Assembly (NCBI GenBank): GCA_964641965.1 | Contig: CAZXLD010000040.1 | Span: 1 to 45,650, forward strand | Source: JAJDFU01 sp964641965 | Lineage (GTDB): Bacteria; Bacteroidota; Bacteroidia; Chitinophagales; Saprospiraceae | Reading direction: 5' to 3' | DNA length: 45,650 nucleotides | Shown: positions 25,235-35,100 of the stretch, piece by piece | How positions within the stretch are numbered: position 1 is the stretch's first letter | Layout of the letters: each line of letters begins with the position of its first letter | Program-made: the position numbers and the translations under genes | Notes under the pieces: generated by a model | Told to the model about the DNA's origin: nothing | Databases searched by the model: none | The model's input: the letters and a program-made list of their open reading frames with translations, nothing else

Positions 25235-26536
25235 ATGAGTAATATTGTTGCTATTGTCGGCCGGCCGAATGTAGGGAAGTCTACTTTATACAATCGGCTG
25301 ATTGGACAGCGCCAGGCTATCATCGATGATGTAAGCGGAGTAACGCGTGATCGGCAGTACGGGACTTCCTTCTGGAATGGAAAAAATTTTACCGTAGTCG
25401 ATACCGGGGGCTTTGTGCAGCATTCCGAAGATGTGTTTGAAACGGCTATTCGTTCGCAAGTCGAGATCGCCATTGAAGAAGCAGGCGTAATCATTTTCAT
25501 GGTAGATGTAACTACTGGGATAACCGACCTGGATGAAGAAGTGGCTAATCTGCTACGATCCTCGGATAAGCCGGTTTTTTTGGCTGTCAACAAAGTCGAC
25601 AATCACGACCGATTGTTGGAAGCGAATGAGTTTTGGAGTTTGGGATTCGAGCAGACCTTTTTTCTTTCCTCCATGAGCGGTAGCGGTAGTGGAGACCTCC
25701 TGGATGCGGTGACCGAACATCTTGAGGAAGAACCCGAACTCGTATCGGATATACCCAAGTTTGCCATCCTGGGGCAACCGAATGTGGGTAAATCCTCCCT
25801 AACAAACGCACTCCTTGGAGAAGAACGAAATATAGTGACCGATATCGCTGGCACCACCCGGGATCCTATCCATACCACCTACCGGAAGTTTGGGAAAGAG
25901 TTTATTTTAATCGATACTGCCGGGATTCGAAAAAAGAGCCGGGTGCGGGAGAATCTGGAGTTCTATTCGGTGATGCGCGCCATTCGAGCTTTGGAGGATG
26001 CCGATGTTTGCCTGCTCATGGTCGATGCGCAGACAGGTATTGAAGCCCAGGATATGAGTATTTTCCGTCTTGCACAACGGAGGAATAAAGGCATCGTGCT
26101 GCTGGTTAACAAGTGGGACTTAATCGAAAAAGAAACCAATACAGCCCGTGACGTTGAGCGAGAAATGCGGGAGAAAATTGCTCCTTTTTCGGATGTTCCG
26201 ATTCTTTTTATTTCCGCACTGGAAAGGCAGCGCATTTTTCAAGCGATCGAAACCGCTTTACAGGTTTTTGAAAACCGATCTCGAAAAATCAAAACCTCCC
26301 AATTGAACGAAGTTTTGCTGGAAGCTATTGAGAAATATCCTCCTCCAGCACATCGGGGCCACTTGATCAAAATCAAATACGTTACTCAGCTTCCTTCTTA
26401 CGCTCCTGCTTTCGCTTTTTTCTGTAACTACCCAAAACATATCAAAGAGAACTACAAAAATTACCTGGAAAACCAGATCCGGAAAAACTTCGATTTTACC
26501 GGTGTACCCATTCGGATTTTCTTTCGAAAGAAATGA
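25235..26536 (+). CDS. der: GTPase Der (EngA)
   Basis: A 433-residue GTPase needed for 50S ribosome assembly. It has two GTPase domains in tandem: GRPNVGKSTLYNRL near residue 8 and GQPNVGKSSLTNAL near 181, each with its own DTxG and NKxD motifs (NKVD, NKWD). A C-terminal KH-like domain ends in FDFTGVPIRIFFRKK. Length is normal. Start ATG at 25235, after an AGGATGTAGGA stretch. rfbC follows 94 bases later on the same strand. Confidence 0.97.
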   Translation: MSNIVAIVGRPNVGKSTLYNRLIGQRQAIIDDVSGVTRDRQYGTSFWNGKNFTVVDTGGFVQHSEDVFETAIRSQVEIAIEEAGVIIFMVDVTTGITDLDEEVANLLRSSDKPVFLAVNKVDNHDRLLEANEFWSLGFEQTFFLSSMSGSGSGDLLDAVTEHLEEEPELVSDIPKFAILGQPNVGKSSLTNALLGEERNIVTDIAGTTRDPIHTTYRKFGKEFILIDTAGIRKKSRVRENLEFYSVMRAIRALEDADVCLLMVDAQTGIEAQDMSIFRLAQRRNKGIVLLVNKWDLIEKETNTARDVEREMREKIAPFSDVPILFISALERQRIFQAIETALQVFENRSRKIKTSQLNEVLLEAIEKYPPPAHRGHLIKIKYVTQLPSYAPAFAFFCNYPKHIKENYKNYLENQIRKNFDFTGVPIRIFFRKK

Positions 26537-26630
26537 GTTCCTGGCCAGGGTTGTTTTTCTGCGTTTGCCTTCCGATTTTCGCGCCATTATTACACCGATC
26601 ATCCAATCAAATATTCAATTAAAAGCTTGC

Positions 26631-27173
26631 ATGCCTTTTTCCAAGACCACCATTGAAGGACTATTGGTTTTCGAACCCCGGGTGTTCGAAGATGATCGCG
26701 GGTATTTTTACGAAGCCTTCAACCAAAACGAGTTTGAAGAAGCTGGTTTAAAAGTCCACTTTGTGCAGGACAACCAGGCCAAATCCACCCGAGGGGTGCT
26801 ACGTGGCATGCATTATCAGGTTGGCGCGTATGGCCAAGCCAAATTGGTTCGGGTTATTCAAGGTGAGGTGCTGGATGTGGCAGTAGATATCCGCCCCGAT
26901 TCGCCTACCTTTGGCCAACATGTTTCAGTCGTGCTTAGTGCCGAAAATAAGAAGCAAATGTTTGTGCCAAGAGGGTTCGCCCATGGCTACTTAGTCCTTA
27001 GCGAAACGGCTGAATTCTTTTATAAATGTGATAATTTTTATTCCAAAGCCCATGAGGGCGGAATTTTGTACAACGATCCGAAACTCAATATTGACTGGCC
27101 GTTTCCGAACAACGAGCTTATTCTATCAGGACGAGATCTAAACTTGCCCGCTTTTGGCCAACATCGCACCTAA
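26631..27173 (+). CDS. rfbC: dTDP-4-dehydrorhamnose 3,5-epimerase
   Basis: A 180-residue cupin epimerase from the ATG at 26631 (MPFSKTTIEGLLVFEPRVF); the frame is open into der but the family starts here. It converts dTDP-4-keto-6-deoxyglucose to dTDP-4-keto-rhamnose. Visible family blocks are FEDDRGYFYEAF, VQDNQAKSTRGVLRGMHYQ (His of the active site), VDIRPDSPTFGQ and PRGFAHGYLVL. The end overlaps rfbD by 20 bases, so the two are translated from one message. It serves surface polysaccharide synthesis. Confidence 0.96.
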   Translation: MPFSKTTIEGLLVFEPRVFEDDRGYFYEAFNQNEFEEAGLKVHFVQDNQAKSTRGVLRGMHYQVGAYGQAKLVRVIQGEVLDVAVDIRPDSPTFGQHVSVVLSAENKKQMFVPRGFAHGYLVLSETAEFFYKCDNFYSKAHEGGILYNDPKLNIDWPFPNNELILSGRDLNLPAFGQHRT

Positions 27174-28026
27174 TCGCATACTGGTAACGGGTTCTGCCGG
27201 GCAGCTTGGTAAAGAGTTCCAACTGCTGGCTGCTTCCTTACCGAATAGTCAATGGCTTTTTACGACGAAAGCAGAGTTGGATATCACGGAGCCGGAATCT
27301 ATCAATCCTATTTTCGCCGATTTTAAGCCGCAAATTTGCATTAATTGCGCTGCTTACACGGCTGTAGATAAAGCCGAATCCGAAAAAGACCTGGCTCATA
27401 CTGTCAATGTGTTGGGCCCTGCCAATCTGGTCTCAGCATGCCGGCAATGGGACACGTACATGGTCCATTTCTCCTCGGATTACGTTTACCACAATGGCCT
27501 GAATCGCCCGTTGAGAGAAACCGATCCAACCCAGCCGCAAAGTATATATGCCCAAACTAAGTTAGGCGGTGAGACAGAAGTATTGGATTATGAAGCAGGG
27601 CTCGTTATCCGAACTTCCTGGGTGTATTCTGCATTTGGACACAATTTTGTAAAGACCATGCGAAGGCTTGGGCAGGAAAAAAAGGAACTTCGTGTGGTTT
27701 ATGATCAAATTGGCACCCCTACCTATGCCTGGGATATTGTCCGCCAGGTATATGAACTCCTGGGTCATTCAGTTCGCCCAGCCGGCATTTTCAACTTTAG
27801 TAATGAGGGTGTATGTAGTTGGTATGATTTTGCCTTGGCGATTATGGAGGAAGAACAGTTTCCCTGCCGGGTTTCCCCAATATTGAGCTTGGACTACCCA
27901 ACGGCTGCTCAGCGTCCACCTTACAGTGTCTTGGAAAAGTCAAAATGGAAAAAGTTATCCTTGACTTCAATCCCGCATTGGAGAAGTAGTCTGCGGCATT
28001 GCTTGCAAAGGCTTCAGACTGGCTAA
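27154..28026 (+). CDS. rfbD: dTDP-4-dehydrorhamnose reductase
   Basis: A 290-residue short-chain dehydrogenase that reduces dTDP-4-keto-rhamnose to dTDP-rhamnose with NAD(P)H. Motifs: Rossmann GSAGQLGKEF near residue 13, NCAAYTAVDKAE near 63, the Y-x-x-x-K catalytic pair in YAQTKLGGE, and RTSWVYSAFGHNFVKTM. The start is TTG at 27154 and overlaps rfbC by 20 bases. rfbA and rfbB are not in the window. Confidence 0.95.
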   Translation: MANIAPNRILVTGSAGQLGKEFQLLAASLPNSQWLFTTKAELDITEPESINPIFADFKPQICINCAAYTAVDKAESEKDLAHTVNVLGPANLVSACRQWDTYMVHFSSDYVYHNGLNRPLRETDPTQPQSIYAQTKLGGETEVLDYEAGLVIRTSWVYSAFGHNFVKTMRRLGQEKKELRVVYDQIGTPTYAWDIVRQVYELLGHSVRPAGIFNFSNEGVCSWYDFALAIMEEEQFPCRVSPILSLDYPTAAQRPPYSVLEKSKWKKLSLTSIPHWRSSLRHCLQRLQTG

Positions 28027-28150
28027 GCCACGTCGGGCAGCTACCAAAACAAATCTTTTTTGCAACGGGTTATACAGGTACATCACACAGCTATACCCAT
28101 AAAAGTTTTATTGTCGTTATCTTTTTGATCGCAACTGCAATAACAACTCT

Positions 28151-30949
28151 ATGTCCATCGCAACCAGAAGATTACATCTTCTACTTCTTGTTTTGATTGC
28201 TCTGCCGCTGAGCCTGTTAGCCACCCACAACCGCGCCGGGCACATTGAGGTATCTCCAGTAGATTCTCTCTGTGGCAACCCCCTGACGGTCAGAGCGGTC
28301 ATTACCACTTATACTAAAACGAGTAGTGTACCTGCAGACCGGGATACGCTGACCATTTGTTGGGGAGATGGTTTTTGTGAACGGGTAGCTCGTACCAATG
28401 GTATTGGCAGTCCGCCCCAAGGTGTACCCCTCGAAAATGATGTTAAGTTCAACACTTACGTTGCGACACACACCTATGGCTTTTTTGGGAACTATCGCAT
28501 CTCGATGACCGACCCCAACCGAAATGGTGGTATTCTCAACGTGAATCCCCCCAATTCGGATGCCATACGTTTTCACATTGAGACTACTTATTCGATTCCC
28601 AACCCCCAATTCAATGGGTGCAACAGTTCTCCCCGGCTTACTGTACCCCCGGTTGATATAGGTTGTGTAGGCAGAGTTTTTACCCATAACCCGGGCGCTT
28701 TCGATCCCGATGGCGACAGCCTTTCTTATGGCTTCATCGTGCCTTTGCAAGATCAGGGCCTGCAAGTCCCGAATTATTTATTTCCCAACCAAATAAACCC
28801 GATCCCGGGTCAGGACAGCCTAACGATAAATCCGACTACGGGAGATATTCGTTGGAATGCCCCTCAGCGAGCGGGCGAATATAACCTGGCTATCATCATT
28901 GTCTCTTTTCGAAACGGGTTTCCCTTGGATACCGTCATTCGGGATATGCAGATCCTGATTGAAGAATGTGATAATCAGCCACCTAACCTGGTGCTAGAGC
29001 AGGAAGAAGTTTGTGTAATTGCCGGTGAAGTCTTCGAAATGCGCCTTAGAGCGGATGCACCTATCGATGAGGTAAATCAACGGGTCCGGGTGGAAGCCTT
29101 CGGACTGCCGTTTGAAGTTAATGTGAGTCCGGCAGAACTTATTCCGGATACCCGGGAATTTGAACCTGGAGTCGTGATACGAACGTTTCGCTGGGAAACG
29201 AAATGCGATCATATTTCCAATCAATTCTATACGGTGGTTTTCAAAGCTACCGACGACTTTTTCGGGGACACTACCGGCTTGGCCACACTAAAATCGTTTC
29301 GAATAAAAGTAGTTGGTCCACCTCCGGAGGATGTGCAAGCCCAGGCAAAGCCAGATGCCATAGAAGTAACCTGGGAGATCCCATATGCTTGTGAAACGCC
29401 TATGGACAGGTTTCGAGGTTTTACGGTATGGCGAAGGGAAAATTCCAACAATTTTCCAATAGACACCTGTGTTACCGGCTTGGCAGGGCGCGGCTATCAA
29501 AAATTGACTACTGTAGCGATCATACAAGAGCAAGATGGGCGTTACTTTTTCTCGGACCCTAATGTAGAAAGGGGAAAAACCTATTGTTATCGCGTGTTAG
29601 GAGAGTTTGCCCAGACGGCGGCTGGAAGTAATTTCCCCTTTAACCTGGTGGAGAGTCTTCCTTCGGAAGAAGTTTGCGTTCAATTGGCAAGAGACTTGCC
29701 ACTTACGGTGAAAGTAGATGTTCAGGCCACCGATCCGGATGGAGGCATTATAGAAGTTTGTTGGACCAAACCCCTTCCCGACGACCTGGACACCATTGCC
29801 AATCCGGGCCCGTACACGTATGAGGTATTACGAGCTGTGGGGATAACCGAAAATCCCGATGACTTTAGCCCCATCCCGGGAGCCGTATTTACCAGTGAAA
29901 CTTTTGCAGGTGCAAACGATACCTGCTACCTGGATTCCGGCCTCAATACGGTAGCGAATGCTTATTCTTACCGAATTAACTTTTTCACCCGGCCCAACCA
30001 GGAGTTGTTGGGCGCAACCAACCCGGCTTCATCGGTATTTCTGGCACTGGCGCCTACAGACAGGCAGAACGATTTAAGCTGGACGTTTGAAGTCCCCTGG
30101 GAAAATGATCGATTTAATATTCTCCGCCAAAATGCAGCGGGCGAATTTGATTCGATCGGGACCGTAATTGCTCCAGATCAGGAATTCATTGATCCAGGTC
30201 TGGTCAATGGAGTGGAATACTGCTACAAGATTCAAAGCTTCGGGTCGTATAATGTGGAAGGTATCGCATCTCCTTTGATCAATTTTTCCCAAGAAGTATG
30301 CGCCACACCACTTGATAATGTTCCCCCCTGCCCGCCTATGTTAACGGGCACCAATGCCTGCGACGAAGGTGTTGAATGTACGGTAGAAGGGATTAATTTT
30401 TTGAGTTGGACCAACCCCAATGAAACCTGTGCAGATACGGATGATGCTGCTGGATATATATTGTATTACAGTCCACTCGTTGATGGGGACTTCAATCCGA
30501 TCCAGACCTTTAATTCAGCAGTAGATACCACCTACCAAGATCGTCCTGAACTTGGTTTAGCAGGTTGTTATTACGTTACTGCGCTGGATTCTGCAGGTAA
30601 TGAGAGCGAACGAAGTGAGATTGTCTGTCTCTCTAGCTGTTCTTTCTATGAATTACCCAATGCGTTCACCCCCAACCAGGATGGCAGTAATGATCTATTC
30701 GTGCCGCTCACAAGCTGCCAGGTTATAGAGGTTGACTTTCAAGTTTTCAATCGCTGGGGAGAATTGGTATTTGAAACCACAGATCCGCAATTGAACTGGG
30801 ATGGGACTAACCTGCAAGGGGAAGATCTGGTAGAAGGTGTGTATTTTTACTCCTGTAACGTCTTTGAACAATCGGTCAATGGAAACTCTCAGGCTTCCTT
30901 CTCGCCCTTGAGTGGCTACATTCAGTTGGTGCGGGGCCTTAAAAAATAA
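28151..30949 (+). CDS. T9SS-exported surface protein with fibronectin-like modules and type-B sorting domain
   Basis: A 932-residue secreted protein: signal peptide (about 1-24), an N-terminal part with PKD/Ig-like strands (VDSLCGNPLTVRAVITTY; NPGAFDPDGDSLSYGF), several fibronectin type III-like modules from about residue 390 (IEVTWEIPYACETPMDRFRGF; GIIEVCWTKPLPDD; DAAGYILYYSPLVDGDF), and the C-terminal gliding-motility-associated domain (YELPNAFTPNQDGSNDLF, FNRWGELVFE, NWDGTNLQG). Export across the outer membrane by T9SS and attachment to the surface are expected. Ligand unknown. ribE follows after 14 bases, so the two may share a transcript, an odd pairing of function. Confidence 0.88.
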   Translation: MSIATRRLHLLLLVLIALPLSLLATHNRAGHIEVSPVDSLCGNPLTVRAVITTYTKTSSVPADRDTLTICWGDGFCERVARTNGIGSPPQGVPLENDVKFNTYVATHTYGFFGNYRISMTDPNRNGGILNVNPPNSDAIRFHIETTYSIPNPQFNGCNSSPRLTVPPVDIGCVGRVFTHNPGAFDPDGDSLSYGFIVPLQDQGLQVPNYLFPNQINPIPGQDSLTINPTTGDIRWNAPQRAGEYNLAIIIVSFRNGFPLDTVIRDMQILIEECDNQPPNLVLEQEEVCVIAGEVFEMRLRADAPIDEVNQRVRVEAFGLPFEVNVSPAELIPDTREFEPGVVIRTFRWETKCDHISNQFYTVVFKATDDFFGDTTGLATLKSFRIKVVGPPPEDVQAQAKPDAIEVTWEIPYACETPMDRFRGFTVWRRENSNNFPIDTCVTGLAGRGYQKLTTVAIIQEQDGRYFFSDPNVERGKTYCYRVLGEFAQTAAGSNFPFNLVESLPSEEVCVQLARDLPLTVKVDVQATDPDGGIIEVCWTKPLPDDLDTIANPGPYTYEVLRAVGITENPDDFSPIPGAVFTSETFAGANDTCYLDSGLNTVANAYSYRINFFTRPNQELLGATNPASSVFLALAPTDRQNDLSWTFEVPWENDRFNILRQNAAGEFDSIGTVIAPDQEFIDPGLVNGVEYCYKIQSFGSYNVEGIASPLINFSQEVCATPLDNVPPCPPMLTGTNACDEGVECTVEGINFLSWTNPNETCADTDDAAGYILYYSPLVDGDFNPIQTFNSAVDTTYQDRPELGLAGCYYVTALDSAGNESERSEIVCLSSCSFYELPNAFTPNQDGSNDLFVPLTSCQVIEVDFQVFNRWGELVFETTDPQLNWDGTNLQGEDLVEGVYFYSCNVFEQSVNGNSQASFSPLSGYIQLVRGLKK

Positions 30950-30963
30950 AGCCTGAAAAGCCT

Positions 30964-31563
30964 ATGTTTACTGGAATCATTGAAGCTGTTGGTACCGTTC
31001 TGAAAATAGATCAGGAAGGTACTAACCGACATTTCACCATCGAATCTAAAATTTCGGACGAACTCAAAGTAGACCAGAGCCTTTCTCACAACGGGGTCTG
31101 CCTAACGGTTGTAGATGTATCGTCCGGAACGCATGTGGTAACTGCAGTTGAGGAAACCCTTAAACGATCCAACCTGGGACATTTAAAGCAAGGTAGTTTT
31201 GTTAACCTGGAGCGCGCCATGATAAGCGGTGCCCGGCTGGATGGCCATATCGTCCAAGGGCATGTAGATGGTACCGGGGAATGTATTCATGCAAAAAATG
31301 CGAACGGCAGTTGGTACTTTCAATTCCGCTATCATTCTACACCGGAGCATATACTGGTTGATAAGGGGTCCGTTTGTATCAATGGAGTGAGCCTGACTGT
31401 GGTTGAGCCTTCGGAAGAGCAATTTTCGGTGGCCATTATACCATACACCTTCGAGCACACTACCTTTCGAGATATGGAAAAAGGGGATCTGGTCAATCTG
31501 GAATTTGATATTCTAGGGAAATACATCGCCCGCTATGCCGAATTGTACATGAAAAAAAGCTGA
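30964..31563 (+). CDS. ribE: Riboflavin synthase, alpha chain
   Basis: A 199-residue enzyme that dismutates two 6,7-dimethyl-8-ribityllumazine molecules to riboflavin. It has the two internal homologous lumazine-binding domains: MFTGIIEAVGTV and SHNGVCLTVVDV at the start, GHVDGTG and INGVSLTVVEPSE in the second half. The length is normal. It starts 14 bases after the T9SS gene. No FMN riboswitch and no other rib gene is visible here. Confidence 0.96.
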   Translation: MFTGIIEAVGTVLKIDQEGTNRHFTIESKISDELKVDQSLSHNGVCLTVVDVSSGTHVVTAVEETLKRSNLGHLKQGSFVNLERAMISGARLDGHIVQGHVDGTGECIHAKNANGSWYFQFRYHSTPEHILVDKGSVCINGVSLTVVEPSEEQFSVAIIPYTFEHTTFRDMEKGDLVNLEFDILGKYIARYAELYMKKS

Positions 31564-31742
31564 ACGGGCCCGAGGCCGATGGATTTCTTCTGTTTCCCCA
31601 ACTGCCACAAGTGATTGGGCCCTACCCTTCCTACTTTTTTTGAGTCCACCCTACATCCACCTTTAATGAAAAGATGACGGATCTAAGAAAGGTACTTCAC
31701 TCTTATTTATGCTACTTATATGTATAATAAATAATTACGATA

Positions 31743-32060
31743 ATGAAAAAACTGAAATTCCTGCTCCTGCTTACGATCCCTATCTTTTTCTAAAGTTGTG
31801 ATGATGGTGTGATCGATGCCGTATCCTTTCGGGTAACTGTGGTCAGCAACACAGCCGAAGAATTGACGGTTTTTTGGAACATCGACAACGGTGTTCCTGG
31901 AAACCGGCGCGGTTGGGCCCAATGGCGGCACTTTTGTCGTTCAGCCTGTGACCATCAATACGGATAATGAGATAGAGGTAGGGCGAGACGACGGTACGGT
32001 AGTGGCCTCCGGCTCTTACAACCACAACCCGATGATACCCGAACGCTAACCGTGAATTGA
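31743..32060 (+). pseudogene. Broken lipoprotein gene
   Basis: The frame starts at ATG 31743 and reads MKKLKFLLLLTIPIFF, then TAA (31791-31793), then SCDDGVIDAVSFRVTVVSNTA. The stop falls just before the Ser-Cys of what would be a lipobox. Reading then breaks near 31890-31905 (coding passes to another frame, TGAVGPNGGTFVVQPVTINT) and again near 32034, after which DDTRTLTVN ends at TGA. One stop and two frameshifts indicate a decayed gene, though sequencing error in one of them cannot be excluded. Confidence 0.75.
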
Positions 32061-32106
32061 TCCCCGGGGCTTGAGCCTATTATCGTTTGAAATACGCCAA
32101 ACCAGA

Positions 32107-32139
32107 AAATCCCCCTGCGGAATGACCACAGGGGGATTT
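32107..32139 (-). terminator. Bidirectional terminator after rpoC
   Basis: AAATCCCCCTG and CAGGGGGATTT form an 11-bp stem, about 30 bases after the rpoC stop on the minus strand. Both strands have a short T-rich tail, so it may also stop transcripts from the plus-strand pseudogene side. Confidence 0.85.
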
Positions 32140-32170
32140 CTTTATCAGGAAGCGTACTTAAAAAACCTTC

Positions 32171-35100
32171 CTAAAGGTCTTCGATCTCTTCCATTTCTGC
32201 TCGTCTGGCTTCAGCTTCATTGTAATCCGCCTGAGTCATAACGATTAAGTCCTGGAATTCTCGAGATCCGGTTCCTGCAGGAATTCGTTTACCTACGATA
32301 ACATTTTCCTTCAAGCCCAGGAGGTAGTCTCGCTTGGCTCCAATAGCAGCCGTACTTAATACCTTGGTAGTTTCCTGGAATGAGGCTGCAGAAATCCAGC
32401 TGGTAGTTCCAAGAGAGGACTTCGTGATACCCTGTAGCAATGGACTGGAGGTAGCCGGTACCGCATCCCGATACTGGACTATTTTTAGGTCGTTTCGCTT
32501 CAGTAACGAGTTTTCTTCCCTCAACTGGCGCAAGGTAACCAGCATCCCTGGCTTCAACTTATTTGAATCTCCCTGATCGGTAACTACTTTCTTATCAAAG
32601 ATCCAGTCATTTTGCTCCAGGAAGTCATACTTCTCAACCGCTTCCTTTTCAAGGAAGCTGGTATCTCCGGAATCTTCAATCTGGACGCGTCGCATCATCT
32701 GCCGTACGATCACTTCAATATGCTTGTTATTGATTGTGATCCCTTGAGAACGGTACACCTCTTGAATTCCATTCACAAGGTATTGCTGTACTGCGAAAGG
32801 CCCTTTGATTTGCAGGATGTCTTTTGGAGCCGTAGATCCATCTGACAATTGGGTACCTGCTCTCACAAAGTCACCATCCTGGACCAGAATATGCTTGGAC
32901 AAGCCGATCAGGTATTTTCGCACTTGTCCATCCTTGGCTTCTACAATGACTTCGCGGTTACCACGCTTGATTTTTCCAAAGGAAACCACGCCGTCAATTT
33001 CGGAAACCACAGCGGGATTGGATGGATTTCGAGCTTCGAATAATTCCGTAACCCTTGGCAGACCACCCGTGATATCCTGAATCTTACCTAACTTTCTAGG
33101 AATCTTCACAATCTTCTGTCCGCTAGCTACCCGGGCACCATCCTTGATGGATACGTAGGACCCCACTGGCAAGTTGTAACTTTTCAGTGTTTGCCCAGAT
33201 TCATCTTCAATATGAATGGTTGGGATCTTCCGCTTATTCTTACTCTCCACAATCACCACCTCGGCATACCCGGTCTGATCATCTCGTTCTATCCGGTAGG
33301 TAACTCCCTCTTCAATCGAATCAAATCGGGCAATACCTCCAAACTCGGAAATAATCACCGCATTAAATGGATCCCACTTACAGATCTCGGTCCCCTTCTT
33401 CACTTTCTGCTTGTCTTTAACAAACAGGGTTGAACCGTAAGGAATGTGAAGTGATACATATTGTCTTCCGGTTTCAGGATCAAGAATGCGCATCTCTCCT
33501 GTTCGGGACAATACGATTTTGCTTTCTTCTCCTTCTTCACTAGTGTAGGTAGTCGTACGAATCGAATCAAATTCGAGTTTTCCATCAAACTTGGAAACGA
33601 TTTCAGACTCCGTTTTGGAAACGGAAGCGATACCACCTACGTGGAATGTCCGTAAAGTCAACTGAGTACCAGGCTCCCCAATAGATTGGGCGGCGATGAT
33701 ACCTACAGCGTCTCCTATTTCGGCTATCCTTCCAGTGGCCAGGTTTTTACCGTAACACTTCGCACAAACTCCCCGCTTCACATCGCAAGTAAGCACCGAA
33801 CGAATGGTCACAGTTTCAACTCCAACTTCCTCAATATATTCTGCTGTGGTAGCATCAATATATTCGCCTGCTTCGAGGATCACCTCTTCAGTAACCGGAT
33901 GTGTAATATTGTGCAAGGTAAAACGCCCTGATATCCGGGAGGTCAGACCTTCGACCACCTTTTCATTATCCTTTAAGGCAGATGTTTCAATACCCCGTAA
34001 CGTATCGCAATCATCTTCCATGATCACAACATCTTGAGCTACGTCAACAAGTCGGCGGGTCAAGTAACCCGCATCAGCTGTTTTAAGGGCCGTATCCGCC
34101 AAACCTTTACGCGCACCGTGGGTAGAGATGAAATATTCCAAAACCGACAGTCCGTCCACAAAATTGGACAGGATGGGGTTTTCGATAATGGCTCCACCCG
34201 TATCGCCTGATTTTCTGGGCTTAGCCATCAGGCCACGAAGTCCACAAAGCTGCTTAATCTGTTGCTTGGATCCCCGAGCTCCGGAGTCAAGCATCATAAA
34301 TACAGAGTTGAAACCTTGCTTGTGCTCCCGCAGCTCCTTCATCAGGTTGTCGGTAATCCTATTATCTGCAAAAGTCCACTTATCGATGATCTGATTGTAC
34401 CGTTCGTTATTGGTAATCAGCCCCATGTTGTAGTTATCCCAAACCTCGTCAACCTCAGATTGGGCCTCGTCCAGCGTTTTCATCTTGACGGTCGGCGTAA
34501 TCAAGTCTCCCAGGTTAAAGGACAAACCACCTTTGAAGGACCACATGAATCCCATTTCTTTAATGGAATCCAGGAATCCCGCAGTAACCTGAAAATCAGT
34601 CCGCTCGATCACCCGTGCGATAACCTTCTTTAGGTTCTTCTTGGTTAATAATTCATTGATGAAGGGGACACCTTCGGGAACAACTTCGTTGAAAATTACC
34701 CGTCCTGTGGTCGTTTCCATCAACTTATTAACCAGCTCGCCTTCTTCATTCTCCGTTTTCACCCGCACCTTAATCTGGGCATGCAGATCCAGCTGACCTT
34801 CGTTATAGGCAATGATGACTTCCTCAGGTGAATAAAACCGGCGCCCTTCTCCTTTCACCACAATATCCCCCTCTGATCTGCGCTCCTTGGTAATATAGTA
34901 CAAGCCGAGTACCATATCCTGGGAAGGCAACGTAATGGGCGAACCATCTTGCGGGTTAAGCATATTGTGAGAGGAAAGCATCAAGACCTGTGCCTCCAGT
35001 ATAGCCGCATTGCTCAAGGGCACGTGTACAGCCATTTGGTCACCGTCGAAGTCTGCGTTAAACGCACCACAAACCAGCGGGTGAAGCTGAATGGCTTTGC

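Noticed and set aside
30950..30963. FMN riboswitch before riboflavin synthase
   Set aside because: The gap to the upstream gene is only 14 bases and no RFN-element sequence blocks are visible.
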